Part shown: positions 1 through 5,782 of the stretch, piece after piece
Layout of the letters: the number at the start of each line of letters is the position of its first letter
Numbering within the stretch: the stretch's first letter is position 1
Origin: Candidatus Gottesmanbacteria bacterium
Lineage (GTDB): Bacteria > Patescibacteriota > Microgenomatia > UBA10105 > UBA927
Assembly: GCA_016182725.1 (NCBI GenBank)
Contig: JACPFZ010000017.1
Coordinates: forward strand, 1 to 13,709
Length of the DNA: 13,709 nucleotides
Reading direction: 5' to 3'
The notes under the pieces: model-generated
Databases searched by the model: none
The model's input: only the letters and a program-made list of their open reading frames with translations
What the model was told of the DNA's origin: nothing
Made by a program: the position numbers and the translations under genes

Positions 1-28
1 GTAACAAATAGTTCATCCATGGAGCGAA

Positions 29-66
29 GGCTCTCGCAATATTTTCGAAGAAGCGGGAGCCTTTTT
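29..66 (+). terminator. Intrinsic terminator of an upstream gene
   Basis: GGCTCTCGC (29-37) pairs with GCGGGAGCC (53-61) as a 9-bp stem with one U-G pair and a 15-nt loop. It is followed at once by TTTTT (62-66), the layout of a Rho-independent terminator on the + strand. It probably ends transcription from a gene left of the window (rpsG or rpsL would be usual, but is not visible) and separates it from the fusA promoter, whose -35 box starts 3 nt later. I see no gene in positions 1-28. Confidence 0.8.
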
Positions 67-68
67 AC

Positions 69-97
69 TAGACAACGTAAGCAAACTTTACTATAAT
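69..97 (+). promoter_or_regulatory. Sigma70-type promoter upstream of fusA
   Basis: A -35-like TAGACA (69-74), a 17-bp spacer and a perfect -10 TATAAT (92-97) match the housekeeping sigma consensus, with one mismatch in the -35. Predicted transcription start is near 104. It lies directly after the upstream terminator and in front of fusA, so it is the likely start of the fusA transcript. A second terminator-like hairpin lies immediately downstream (116-144). Confidence 0.75.
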
Positions 98-115
98 GAG
101 GATGTGAGAAGCATT

Positions 116-144
116 GCTGTCCCGTCAGGACGGGGCAGTTTTTT
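116..144 (+). terminator. Terminator-like hairpin in the fusA leader (possible attenuator)
   Basis: CTGTCCCGT (117-125) pairs with ACGGGGCAG (130-138), nine pairs including one U-G, with a CAGG loop. TTTTTT follows (139-144). The hairpin is about 12 nt after the predicted start of the fusA promoter, so unmodified transcription would yield an RNA of about 40 nt. It could be a regulated attenuator in front of EF-G, or the end of a tiny separate RNA. No antiterminator pairing was obvious to me. Confidence 0.65.
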
Positions 145-171
145 GTTCGAATTTTTTGTACAATGAAAGAT

Positions 172-198
172 GGATCCCGCATCAAGTGCGGGATGACA
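172..198. repeat. REP-like dispersed palindrome upstream of fusA
   Basis: ATCCCGCA (174-181) and TGCGGGAT (187-194) form a perfect 8-bp stem with a TCAAG loop, flanked by GG and GACA. This GGATCCCGC...GCGGGATGAC type resembles dispersed palindromes seen in many bacterial genomes. On the minus strand it reads as the peptide PALDAGS, a common artefact in spurious ORFs. It ends 16 nt before the fusA ATG and has no T-tract, so it is not a terminator. Confidence 0.65.
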
Positions 199-213
199 GA
201 ATAACGAAAATCT

Positions 214-2319
214 ATGGCGCAACCACAAACACAAGTCACATTGCATCGTGACGTACCGCTGGATAAAGTCCGCAACATCGGCATTATTGCCCATATTGAC
301 GCGGGCAAAACCACGACCACGGAGCGCATTCTTTTCTATACCGGACGAAGCTACAAAATCGGCGACATTGATGAAGGCACCACGGTCATGGACTGGATGG
401 AACAGGAACGGGAACGCGGAATAACGATCGTTTCTGCCGCAACTACCGCCTTTTGGAAAGAGTATCGCTTTAATATCATTGATACGCCCGGACACGTGGA
501 CTTTACTGCGGAAGTAGAACGTTCCCTTCGGGTTCTCGACGGCGGTATAACCGTCCTTGATGCGGAAGAAGGCGTGCAAAGCCAATCGGAAACCGTCTGG
601 CACCAGGCGGATAAATATCGTGTGCCGCGGCTTTGTTTTATCAATAAAATGGACAAAATCGGTGCGGACTTTCGGGCAACGATTCGTTCTATCGAGGAAC
701 GATTGGGAGCTCGGACAGCGGTGATGGTGGTTCTTATTGGGAAAGAGCATACCTTTAAAGGCATTATTGATCTGTTGACGCGAAAGGCGATGATTTGGGG
801 CAGCGACGAACTTGGGGCGAAATTTGACATTTCTGACGACATCCCCGCAGATCTCAAAGATGAAGTGGAAAAAAGCCGCCACAGCCTTATTGAACGTATT
901 TCGGAAACCGATGATGTCCTCCTTGAGAAATACTTGAGCGGAGTCGAGCCTTCGGTTGAAGAACTCAAAGCCGCACTGCGAAAAGCAGTCATTGCGTACA
1001 AATTAGTTCCTATCTATGCTGGTTCAAGCCTGCGCAATAAAGGCGTGCAGCCGCTTTTGGATGCGGTTGTTGACTTTCTGCCGTCACCATTGGATCTTCC
1101 AGCAGTGGAAGGCATAAATCCCAAAACAGGCGAAAAAGAAACACGCAAGCGCGTGAATGAAGAAGCATTCTCCGGCTTGGCATTTAAGATTCAAATTGAT
1201 CCTCATGTCGGGAAACTTACCTATGTCCGTATTTATTCAGGAACATTAGCCTCCGGATCCTACGCGTATAATTCTACAAAAGGAGCACAGGAGCGTATCG
1301 GCCGGTTGCTTCTGATGCATGCCAACCAGCGCGAAGAAATAAAAGTTGCTTATGCTGGAGAAATCGTTGCAATCGTTGGGTTGAAAGATACCATCACCGG
1401 CGATACCATTTGCGATCCGGTGCATCCGATTGTCCTTGAAAAAATTTCCTTTCCGGAGCCGGTAATTTCGCTTGCCATTGAGCCCAAGACCAAAAATGAC
1501 CAGGAAAAGATGGGATATGCTCTGCAGCGCCTGGCGGAAGAAGATCCGACATTTAAGATTAAAAGTAACCTGGAAACCAATCAAACCATTATCTGGGGGA
1601 TGGGAGAGCTCCATTTGGAGATTCTTGTGGACCGCATGAAGCGCGAGTTTAACGTAGAAGCCAATGTCGGCGCGCCGCAGGTAGCCTACAAAGAAACAAT
1701 CAAAACAGAAGCGGAAGGCGAAGGGAAATATATCCGGCAATCCGGAGGCCGTGGACAGTACGGTCATTGTTTTATCCGTATTACACCGAAAGGCCGCGGC
1801 GAAGGCTACGAGTTTATTGACGAAATTAAAGGCGGTGCAATTCCCAAAGAGTTTATTGCTCCCATTGGGAAAGGGGTGAAAGAAGCTATGGAAAATGGCG
1901 TCATCGCAGGCTATCCGATGGTAGATATGACCGTTACCGTCTACGACGGAACATACCATGACGTGGATAGTTCGGAGATAGCCTTTAAGATTGCCGGTTC
2001 GATGGCGCTTCAGAATGCAGTGAAACACGCTCAGGCAACGATTCTAGAGCCCATTATGAAGGTGGAAGTGACGACGCCGGATGAGTTCATGGGAGATATT
2101 ATCGGCGACCTGGGGGCAAAACGCGCGCAGATTCTGGGAACGCAAAAGCGCGGCATGGTGACCGTCATCCTGGCACTGGTGCCGCTTGCGGAGCTTTCGG
2201 GCTACGCCACGACCCTGCGCAGCATGTCCAAAGGCAGGGCAACGTATTACATGGAGCCTTCTCACTACGAGGAAGTGCCAAAAAACATCCAGGAGAAGAT
2301 TGTTGCCAAGAAGGCATAG
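214..2319 (+). CDS. fusA: Elongation factor G (EF-G)
   Basis: EF-G is the cytosolic GTPase that drives tRNA-mRNA translocation and, with RRF, ribosome recycling. The 701-aa product has the normal family length. GTPase motifs are visible: P-loop AHIDAGKT at residues 26-33, a switch region with RGITI, DTPGHVD at 90-96 and NKMD at 144-147. The domain II-V sequence continues to the end, including the GGRGQYGH loop region of domain IV and a C-terminal SGYATTLRSMSKGRA segment. The ATG at 214 gives about 12 extra residues before the conserved VPLDKVRNIGI start. No SD is visible; the ATG is preceded by TCT. It is expressed from the promoter at 69-97 behind a terminator-like hairpin, and tuf follows after 72 nt. 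Confidence 0.98.
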   Translation: MAQPQTQVTLHRDVPLDKVRNIGIIAHIDAGKTTTTERILFYTGRSYKIGDIDEGTTVMDWMEQERERGITIVSAATTAFWKEYRFNIIDTPGHVDFTAEVERSLRVLDGGITVLDAEEGVQSQSETVWHQADKYRVPRLCFINKMDKIGADFRATIRSIEERLGARTAVMVVLIGKEHTFKGIIDLLTRKAMIWGSDELGAKFDISDDIPADLKDEVEKSRHSLIERISETDDVLLEKYLSGVEPSVEELKAALRKAVIAYKLVPIYAGSSLRNKGVQPLLDAVVDFLPSPLDLPAVEGINPKTGEKETRKRVNEEAFSGLAFKIQIDPHVGKLTYVRIYSGTLASGSYAYNSTKGAQERIGRLLLMHANQREEIKVAYAGEIVAIVGLKDTITGDTICDPVHPIVLEKISFPEPVISLAIEPKTKNDQEKMGYALQRLAEEDPTFKIKSNLETNQTIIWGMGELHLEILVDRMKREFNVEANVGAPQVAYKETIKTEAEGEGKYIRQSGGRGQYGHCFIRITPKGRGEGYEFIDEIKGGAIPKEFIAPIGKGVKEAMENGVIAGYPMVDMTVTVYDGTYHDVDSSEIAFKIAGSMALQNAVKHAQATILEPIMKVEVTTPDEFMGDIIGDLGAKRAQILGTQKRGMVTVILALVPLAELSGYATTLRSMSKGRATYYMEPSHYEEVPKNIQEKIVAKKA

Positions 2320-2331
2320 AGATGGTACAAT
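2303..2331 (+). promoter_or_regulatory. Candidate promoter for tuf at the end of fusA
   Basis: TTGCCA (2303-2308), a 17-bp spacer and TACAAT (2326-2331) each match the sigma70 consensus at five of six positions. The -35 lies in the last codons of fusA. A start near 2338 would give tuf its own transcript, sensible for the most abundant elongation factor. It rests on motif match and spacing only. Confidence 0.45.
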
Positions 2332-2337
2332 AGGTTT

Positions 2338-2382
2338 TTATAACGGTTATAAAAGTTATAAACTTTATAAATTTTATAGAAA
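2338..2382 (+). repeat. Tandem nonamer repeat TTATAANNN in the fusA-tuf spacer
   Basis: Five consecutive 9-nt units start at 2338, 2347, 2356, 2365 and 2374. The first four begin TTATAA and the last is TTATAGAAA. The last unit supplies the AAA of the AAAGGAA SD (2380-2386) of tuf. The same unit type recurs between rpsE and rplO (12682-12726). Confidence 0.8.
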
Positions 2383-2391
2383 GGAACTCAT

Positions 2392-3579
2392 ATGGCAGAC
2401 CAGAAAAAATTTGAGCGGACCAAACCGCATTTGAACATTGGGACCATTGGTCATGTTGACCATGGAAAAACGACCCTTACTTCGGCTATTACCCATGTCC
2501 TTGCAAAGCAGGGCTTGGCAAAAGCCTTAAAGTACGAAGAAATAGATAATGCCCCCGAGGAAAAAGCCCGTGGGGTTACCATAAACATTCATCATTCCGA
2601 ATACGAAACAGCAAAGCGCCACTACGCACACATTGACGCACCGGGGCACGCGGACTACGTGAAAAACATGATCACCGGTGCTGCCCAAATGGACGGCGCC
2701 ATTTTGGTAGTTTCCGCTCCGGACGGACCTATGCCGCAGACACGGGAGCACATCCTTTTAGCCAAGCAGGTTGCGGTACCGGCAATTGTGGTATTCATGA
2801 ATAAATGCGACATGGTGGCCGATAAAGAGCTTCTGGATTTGGTCGAAATGGAAGTCCGTGAGCTTTTGACGAAATATGGCTTCCCGGGTGACAAAATTCC
2901 GGTCATTCGGGGTAGTGCACTGAAAGCATTGAAAGGAGATCCTGAAGCAGAAAAAGGGGTTGAGGAACTGATGAAGACCATCGATGACTATGTACCGACT
3001 CCTGCTCGCGATTTAGACAAGCCCTTCCTTATGCCGGTAGAAGACGTTTTTTCCATCAAGGGTCGAGGGACAGTAGTAACCGGAAGAATTGAACGCGGAA
3101 AGGTGAAAGTCAACGATACCATTGAAATTGTTGGTATCAAAGCGACGCAGACTACGGTCGTTACCGGTGTTGAGATGTTCCGTAAACTCCTGGATGAAGG
3201 ACTTGCCGGAGACAACGTGGGACTACTTCTGCGCGGCATTGAAAAAGATCAGGTGGAGCGCGGCCAAGTGTGTGCGCATCCTGGATCGGTGAAACCGCAT
3301 ACGGAATTTGAAGCAGAAATCTATATTTTAGCCAAAGAAGAAGGCGGACGACATACGCCATTTTTCACCGGATATCGGCCGCAATTTTATATCCGAACCA
3401 CCGATGTGACCGGAGAAGTGACCTTGCCGCAAGGCGTCGAAATGGTCATGCCGGGTGATAAGACGAAAATGACGGCAAAACTCATTGTGCCGGTAGCGCT
3501 GGAAGAAGGACTCCGGTTTGCAATACGGGAAGGCGGACATACCGTGGGAGCAGGAATTATTACAAAAATAATTACCTAA
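2392..3579 (+). CDS. tuf: Elongation factor Tu (EF-Tu)
   Basis: EF-Tu carries aminoacyl-tRNA to the ribosomal A site as a GTP-bound ternary complex. The 395-aa product has standard length. Visible motifs are the P-loop GHVDHGKT (residues 20-27), RGVTIN in the effector loop, DAPGHAD (82-88), NKCD (137-140) and GSALKAL, then domains II and III ending GGHTVGAGIITKI. The DAPGH motif has Ala where many bacterial proteins have Cys. The start is set by the conserved N-terminus KKFERTKPHLNIGTIGHVDHG and an SD (AAAGGAA, 2380-2386). The 72-nt upstream spacer carries nonamer repeats and a possible promoter. Its TAA stop is also the first unit of the next nonamer array. Confidence 0.98.
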   Translation: MADQKKFERTKPHLNIGTIGHVDHGKTTLTSAITHVLAKQGLAKALKYEEIDNAPEEKARGVTINIHHSEYETAKRHYAHIDAPGHADYVKNMITGAAQMDGAILVVSAPDGPMPQTREHILLAKQVAVPAIVVFMNKCDMVADKELLDLVEMEVRELLTKYGFPGDKIPVIRGSALKALKGDPEAEKGVEELMKTIDDYVPTPARDLDKPFLMPVEDVFSIKGRGTVVTGRIERGKVKVNDTIEIVGIKATQTTVVTGVEMFRKLLDEGLAGDNVGLLLRGIEKDQVERGQVCAHPGSVKPHTEFEAEIYILAKEEGGRHTPFFTGYRPQFYIRTTDVTGEVTLPQGVEMVMPGDKTKMTAKLIVPVALEEGLRFAIREGGHTVGAGIITKIIT

Positions 3580-3612
3580 GTGACTTAAGTTACTTAAGTA
3601 ACTTAAGGAGTT
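3577..3612 (+). repeat. Tandem nonamer repeat TAAGTNACT between tuf and rpsJ
   Basis: Four 9-nt units run from 3577: TAAGTGACT, TAAGTTACT, TAAGTAACT, then TAAGGAGTT. The first unit begins with the tuf stop codon TAA; the last contains the rpsJ SD AAGGAG. The same unit occurs at 8181-8216, in part at 9476-9484, and inside rplC at 4362-4397. The array can also pair with itself (ACTTAAGT is palindromic). Confidence 0.85.
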
Positions 3613-3616
3613 AAAG

Positions 3617-3925
3617 ATGCCAAAAGGACGGATTCGTGTACGTTTAAAAGCATACGACAGCAGGATCATTGACGATTGCTGTCAAAAGATTTTAGATACC
3701 GCAGTGCGAACGGGCGCTCGCGTTGTGGGGCCCATTCCGCTTCCGACGGATAAGGAGCACTATAACGTAGCACGCAGTCCGTTTATTGATCGGAACAGTC
3801 GGGAAGACTTCATGATTAAAACACATAAACGGCTTATCGACATCATGGAGCCGACCGACAAAACCATTGACCAGCTCATGCACCTGGATCTGCCTGCAGG
3901 GGTAGATGTGGAGATTAAGATGTAA
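3617..3925 (+). CDS. rpsJ: Small ribosomal subunit protein S10 (uS10)
   Basis: S10 binds 16S rRNA in the 30S head and in many bacteria also serves as NusE in antitermination complexes. The 102-aa product has the usual length, with the family start IRVRLKAYDSRIID, the GPIPLPT loop, HKRLIDI and the C-terminal LPAGVDVEIKM. The ATG at 3617 has a good SD (AAGGAG in the last nonamer unit) and is the only start in the window not preceded by T. It begins the S10-type cluster, but a new promoter lies downstream between rpsJ and rplC, so rpsJ may be transcribed mainly with tuf. Confidence 0.97.
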   Translation: MPKGRIRVRLKAYDSRIIDDCCQKILDTAVRTGARVVGPIPLPTDKEHYNVARSPFIDRNSREDFMIKTHKRLIDIMEPTDKTIDQLMHLDLPAGVDVEIKM

Positions 3926-4002
3926 GACAAAGAGACAGTAAGACAATAAGAAAGGATTAAAGAGAAGCGGTCTTACAGTTTTAGTATCTTATTGTCTATT
4001 TG
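3923..4002 (+). repeat. Octamer-phased repeat with 11-bp inverted repeat after rpsJ
   Basis: Units of 8 nt start at the rpsJ TAA: TAAGACAA, AGAGACAG, TAAGACAA, TAAGAAAG (3923-3954). A second block of phased octamers in the opposite sense (TCTTACAG, TTTTAGTA, TCTTATTG) covers 3971-3994. AGACAATAAGA (3941-3951) is the exact complement of TCTTATTGTCT (3987-3997), giving an 11-bp stem with a 35-nt loop. There is no T-tract typical of a terminator. The -35 box of the next promoter lies at its right edge. Confidence 0.75.
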
Positions 4003-4028
4003 AGTTCAGTGAGATACTTTGGTATACT
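4000..4028 (+). promoter_or_regulatory. Sigma70-type promoter for rplC and downstream genes
   Basis: TTGAGT (4000-4005), a 17-bp spacer and TATACT (4023-4028) give a strong housekeeping-type promoter with a start near 4035. It would drive rplC and the genes after it through a leader of about 95 nt. The -10 box lies inside a palindrome (4009-4031) that could be a repressor operator. Confidence 0.7.
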
Positions 4029-4031
4029 CAC
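4009..4031. promoter_or_regulatory. Palindrome overlapping the rplC promoter -10 (operator candidate)
   Basis: GTGAGATAC (4009-4017) is mirrored by GTATACTCAC (4022-4031) with a TTTG centre and one bulged A. The palindrome covers the -10 box TATACT. Its position suits a repressor site, but nothing in the window identifies a regulator, and the symmetry could be incidental. Confidence 0.3.
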
Positions 4032-4034
4032 GTT

Positions 4035-4129
4035 GATATGAAGGATTACGCCATCATATCCGTATAACGACTACCAAAAGTCTCGGATGAGTAAAGATTC
4101 GACCTCAACCGAGGTCGCTTTTTGTGTCT
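4035..4129 (+). promoter_or_regulatory. Structured leader of the rplC transcript
   Basis: The leader begins with a hairpin, GATATGAAGG (4035-4044) with CCATCATATC (4051-4060), nine pairs and one mismatch around a 6-nt loop. GACT (4069-4072) and AGTC (4079-4082) can form a small second hairpin. CTCGG (4082-4086) can also pair with CCGAG (4109-4113), which would disrupt the terminator-like hairpin at 4101-4119. This mutually exclusive pairing is how attenuators work. Ribosomal protein operons of this kind are often autoregulated through leader RNA (L4 in E. coli S10); whether L3, L4 or another protein binds here is unknown. Confidence 0.4.
4101..4123 (+). terminator. Terminator-like hairpin immediately before rplC
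   Basis: GACCTC (4101-4106) pairs with GAGGTC (4111-4116) around an AACC loop, followed by GC and TTTTT (4119-4123). It ends 6 nt before the rplC ATG (4130), so it cannot be a simple end-of-operon terminator. It also holds the only SD-like GAGG near that ATG. This suggests control of rplC and downstream genes by attenuation or by hiding the ribosome site. Confidence 0.6.
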
Positions 4130-4744
4130 ATGATCACAAGTATACTTGGTACTAAAATTGGACAGTCACAACAGTTTACTGCCGATGGTAAACGCATCCC
4201 GGTTACCTTTGTCGCGGCCGGGCCGTGTTGGGTGACCCAAATGAACGACAAGAGTCTTCAACTCGGTTTCGGTATTGCGAAACACATGAATAAAGCCCAA
4301 GTTGGACACATAAAGAAAGCGGGGTTAGAACAAAAGCCCCGTTTTTTACGGGAAATTCGGGTAAGTGACCTAAGCAACGTAAGTGACTTACGGTTAGGAC
4401 AAGAGATAAAAGTGGGAGAAGTATTCACCCCCGGAGATGCTGTGCGGGTGACGGGTGTTTCCAAGGGAAAGGGATTTGCCGGAGTTGTCAGACGCCATCA
4501 GTTTGCCGGTGGACCCAAAACCCATGGTCAGTCAGACCGGTGGCGCTCTCCAGGAGCAATTGGTGCCGGCACGACCCCGGGTCGGGTCTATCGTGGGAAA
4601 CGTATGGCTGGGAGAATGGGTGGCGAGCGCGTCACCGTTTCCGGACTTACTGTTGTAGGCGTTGATCCGGAGAAAAACATCTTAACGATTAAAGGAGTGG
4701 TACCAGGAGCCAAAAACGGACTTTTGATTATTCAAAAAGAGTAA
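4130..4744 (+). CDS. rplC: Large ribosomal subunit protein L3 (uL3)
   Basis: L3 is an early-assembly 50S protein whose long loop reaches the peptidyl transferase centre. From ATG 4130 the product is 204 aa, normal for the family. It shows the start ILGTKIGQSQQF, the GPCWVTQ strand, the KGFAGVVRRHQFAGGP loop with the THGQSDRWRSPGAIG stretch, the GRMGGERVTV segment and the C-terminal VPGAKNGLLII. A GTG at 4124 would add two residues; ATG is preferred because TCTATG is a common start context here. Residues 78-89 are encoded by a nonamer repeat (4362-4397) that lengthens the variable linker before LGQEIKVGEVF by about four residues relative to familiar L3 proteins. No clear SD is free of the upstream hairpin. 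Confidence 0.97.
   Translation: MITSILGTKIGQSQQFTADGKRIPVTFVAAGPCWVTQMNDKSLQLGFGIAKHMNKAQVGHIKKAGLEQKPRFLREIRVSDLSNVSDLRLGQEIKVGEVFTPGDAVRVTGVSKGKGFAGVVRRHQFAGGPKTHGQSDRWRSPGAIGAGTTPGRVYRGKRMAGRMGGERVTVSGLTVVGVDPEKNILTIKGVVPGAKNGLLIIQKE
4362..4397 (+). repeat. TAAGTNACT nonamer repeat inside the rplC reading frame
   Basis: Four 9-nt phases are visible: TAAGTGACC (4362), TAAGCAACG (4371), TAAGTGACT (4380) and the weaker TACGGTTAG (4389). They match the intergenic nonamers at 3577-3612 and 8181-8216. Here the units are read out of their TAA frame, as VSDLSNVSDL, and nine bases keep the frame. The repeat lies in a variable L3 linker. Confidence 0.7.
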
Positions 4745-4750
4745 TTTAAT

Positions 4751-4786
4751 AAGGCGTCCCCTTGCAATACTGTAAGGGGACGCCTT
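4751..4786. repeat. Perfect 13-bp hairpin between rplC and rplD
   Basis: AAGGCGTCCCCTT (4751-4763) and AAGGGGACGCCTT (4774-4786) are exact complements with a 10-nt loop. No T-tract follows on either strand, so a terminator is unlikely. It sits 6 nt after the rplC stop and 10 nt before the rplD ATG, occupying nearly the whole spacer and leaving no room for a free SD. It may be an RNA processing site, a translational control hairpin or a small repeat. Confidence 0.8.
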
Positions 4787-4796
4787 GAGAAAACGT

Positions 4797-5477
4797 ATGC
4801 CAAGAAAAACACAACCATCAGTAAAAAAAATAAAGTCCGCTCCTTCGGAGAAACTGAGCGCGTCGGTAGTCAACGTGGCTGGAAAAGTAAAAGGCAGGAT
4901 TCAATTACCAAAAGAACTTTTTGGCGTAAAGGTAAATAAGCAGTTGCTTGCGCAAGCGGTGCGGGTATATCTTGCCAATCAACGCGTGGGAGGCGCGAGC
5001 ACGAAAACACGGGGAGAAGTGGAAGGTTCAACCAGAAAAATTTACCGCCAAAAAGGAACCGGTCGGGCAAGGCACGGCGCCATCCGAGCTCCTATTTTTG
5101 TGGGCGGAGGCATTGTCTTTGGCCCAAAACCGCGGGATTTTGGTTTGAAAATGCCGGCCAAAATGAAAAAAGCAGCACTCGCAAGCGCCCTGACGAGTCA
5201 ACTCGTCGGGAACAATATCATTGTTGTTGATGGATTGGAAACGTTGGCACCCAAAACGAAACTTTTTGCCGATGTCTTTCACAAGATCGGTGCTACCAAA
5301 AAAACGTTATTCCTTATTCCCAATGACGCAAAAATGTTGGCTCGGGCAACACGGAACTTGAGCAATGTCGATGTATTGTCTGCAGTAAATGTACATCCGT
5401 ATACCGTGCTTTCTCACGAAAAAATTGTATTTACGAAAGATGCATTAACACATCTTTCCAAAAAATTTGTTCAATAA
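4797..5477 (+). CDS. rplD: Large ribosomal subunit protein L4 (uL4)
   Basis: L4 binds 23S rRNA near the exit tunnel; in E. coli it also represses its own S10 operon. From ATG 4797 the product is 226 aa, about 20 residues longer than typical L4. The extra part is a basic N-terminal stretch (residues 1-22) ahead of the usual first strand VVNVAGKVKGRIQLP. Family signatures follow: NQRVGGASTKTRGEV, the tunnel loop with RQKGTGRARHGAIRAP, GGGIVFGPKPRDF, and a C-terminal domain ending near the expected point. An in-frame TTG at 4785 would add four residues but lies in the hairpin. No clear SD is present. rplW starts 2 nt after its stop. Confidence 0.96.
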   Translation: MPRKTQPSVKKIKSAPSEKLSASVVNVAGKVKGRIQLPKELFGVKVNKQLLAQAVRVYLANQRVGGASTKTRGEVEGSTRKIYRQKGTGRARHGAIRAPIFVGGGIVFGPKPRDFGLKMPAKMKKAALASALTSQLVGNNIIVVDGLETLAPKTKLFADVFHKIGATKKTLFLIPNDAKMLARATRNLSNVDVLSAVNVHPYTVLSHEKIVFTKDALTHLSKKFVQ

Positions 5478-5479
5478 GT

Positions 5480-5779
5480 ATGGAAATTCTCAAGCGACCA
5501 TTGATGACAGAAAAAACACTTGCCATCGCAAGAGGCGGCTATTATACATTTGTCGTTTCTCAAAAAAGCAACAAAGCGCAAATTGCTCAAGCGGTTAGCA
5601 AGCAATACAACGTAAAAATTACGGATGTGCGTACAGCTATCATGCATGGGAAAGTACGCCGTGTGGGAAAAAAGATGAAGATACGTATTAAACCCAATTG
5701 GAAAAAAGCAATTGTGAGGGTCGCCCCCGGACAGAAAATCGATGCATTTGACGTGTCACATGAACAGGAAAAGAAGTAG
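5480..5779 (+). CDS. rplW: Large ribosomal subunit protein L23 (uL23)
   Basis: L23 lies at the polypeptide exit of the 50S subunit and docks trigger factor and SRP in bacteria. The 99-aa product has typical length and the family pattern: ILKRPLMTEKTLAIA at the start, a central YTFVVSQKSNKAQIAQAV segment, VRRVGKKMKIRIKPNWKKAIV and a short charged tail. It begins 2 nt after the rplD stop and ends 3 nt before rplB, so translational coupling is likely. No SD is visible. Confidence 0.96.
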   Translation: MEILKRPLMTEKTLAIARGGYYTFVVSQKSNKAQIAQAVSKQYNVKITDVRTAIMHGKVRRVGKKMKIRIKPNWKKAIVRVAPGQKIDAFDVSHEQEKK

Positions 5780-5782
5780 CCT

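Noticed and set aside
1..28. tRNA or gene end at the left window edge
   Set aside because: Too short to show any cloverleaf or coding pattern; only the following terminator can be supported.
91..882. Long antisense reading frame overlapping fusA, ending in the leader palindrome
   Set aside because: It is the shadow of fusA. Its C-terminal PALDAGS peptide is the reverse reading of the REP-like palindrome and has no protein family support.
4038..4067. Nine-codon leader peptide MKDYAIISV in the rplC leader
   Set aside because: Its ATG would be about 3 nt from the predicted transcript start with no SD, no run of a regulatory amino acid, and it coincides with a hairpin; not enough to call a gene.
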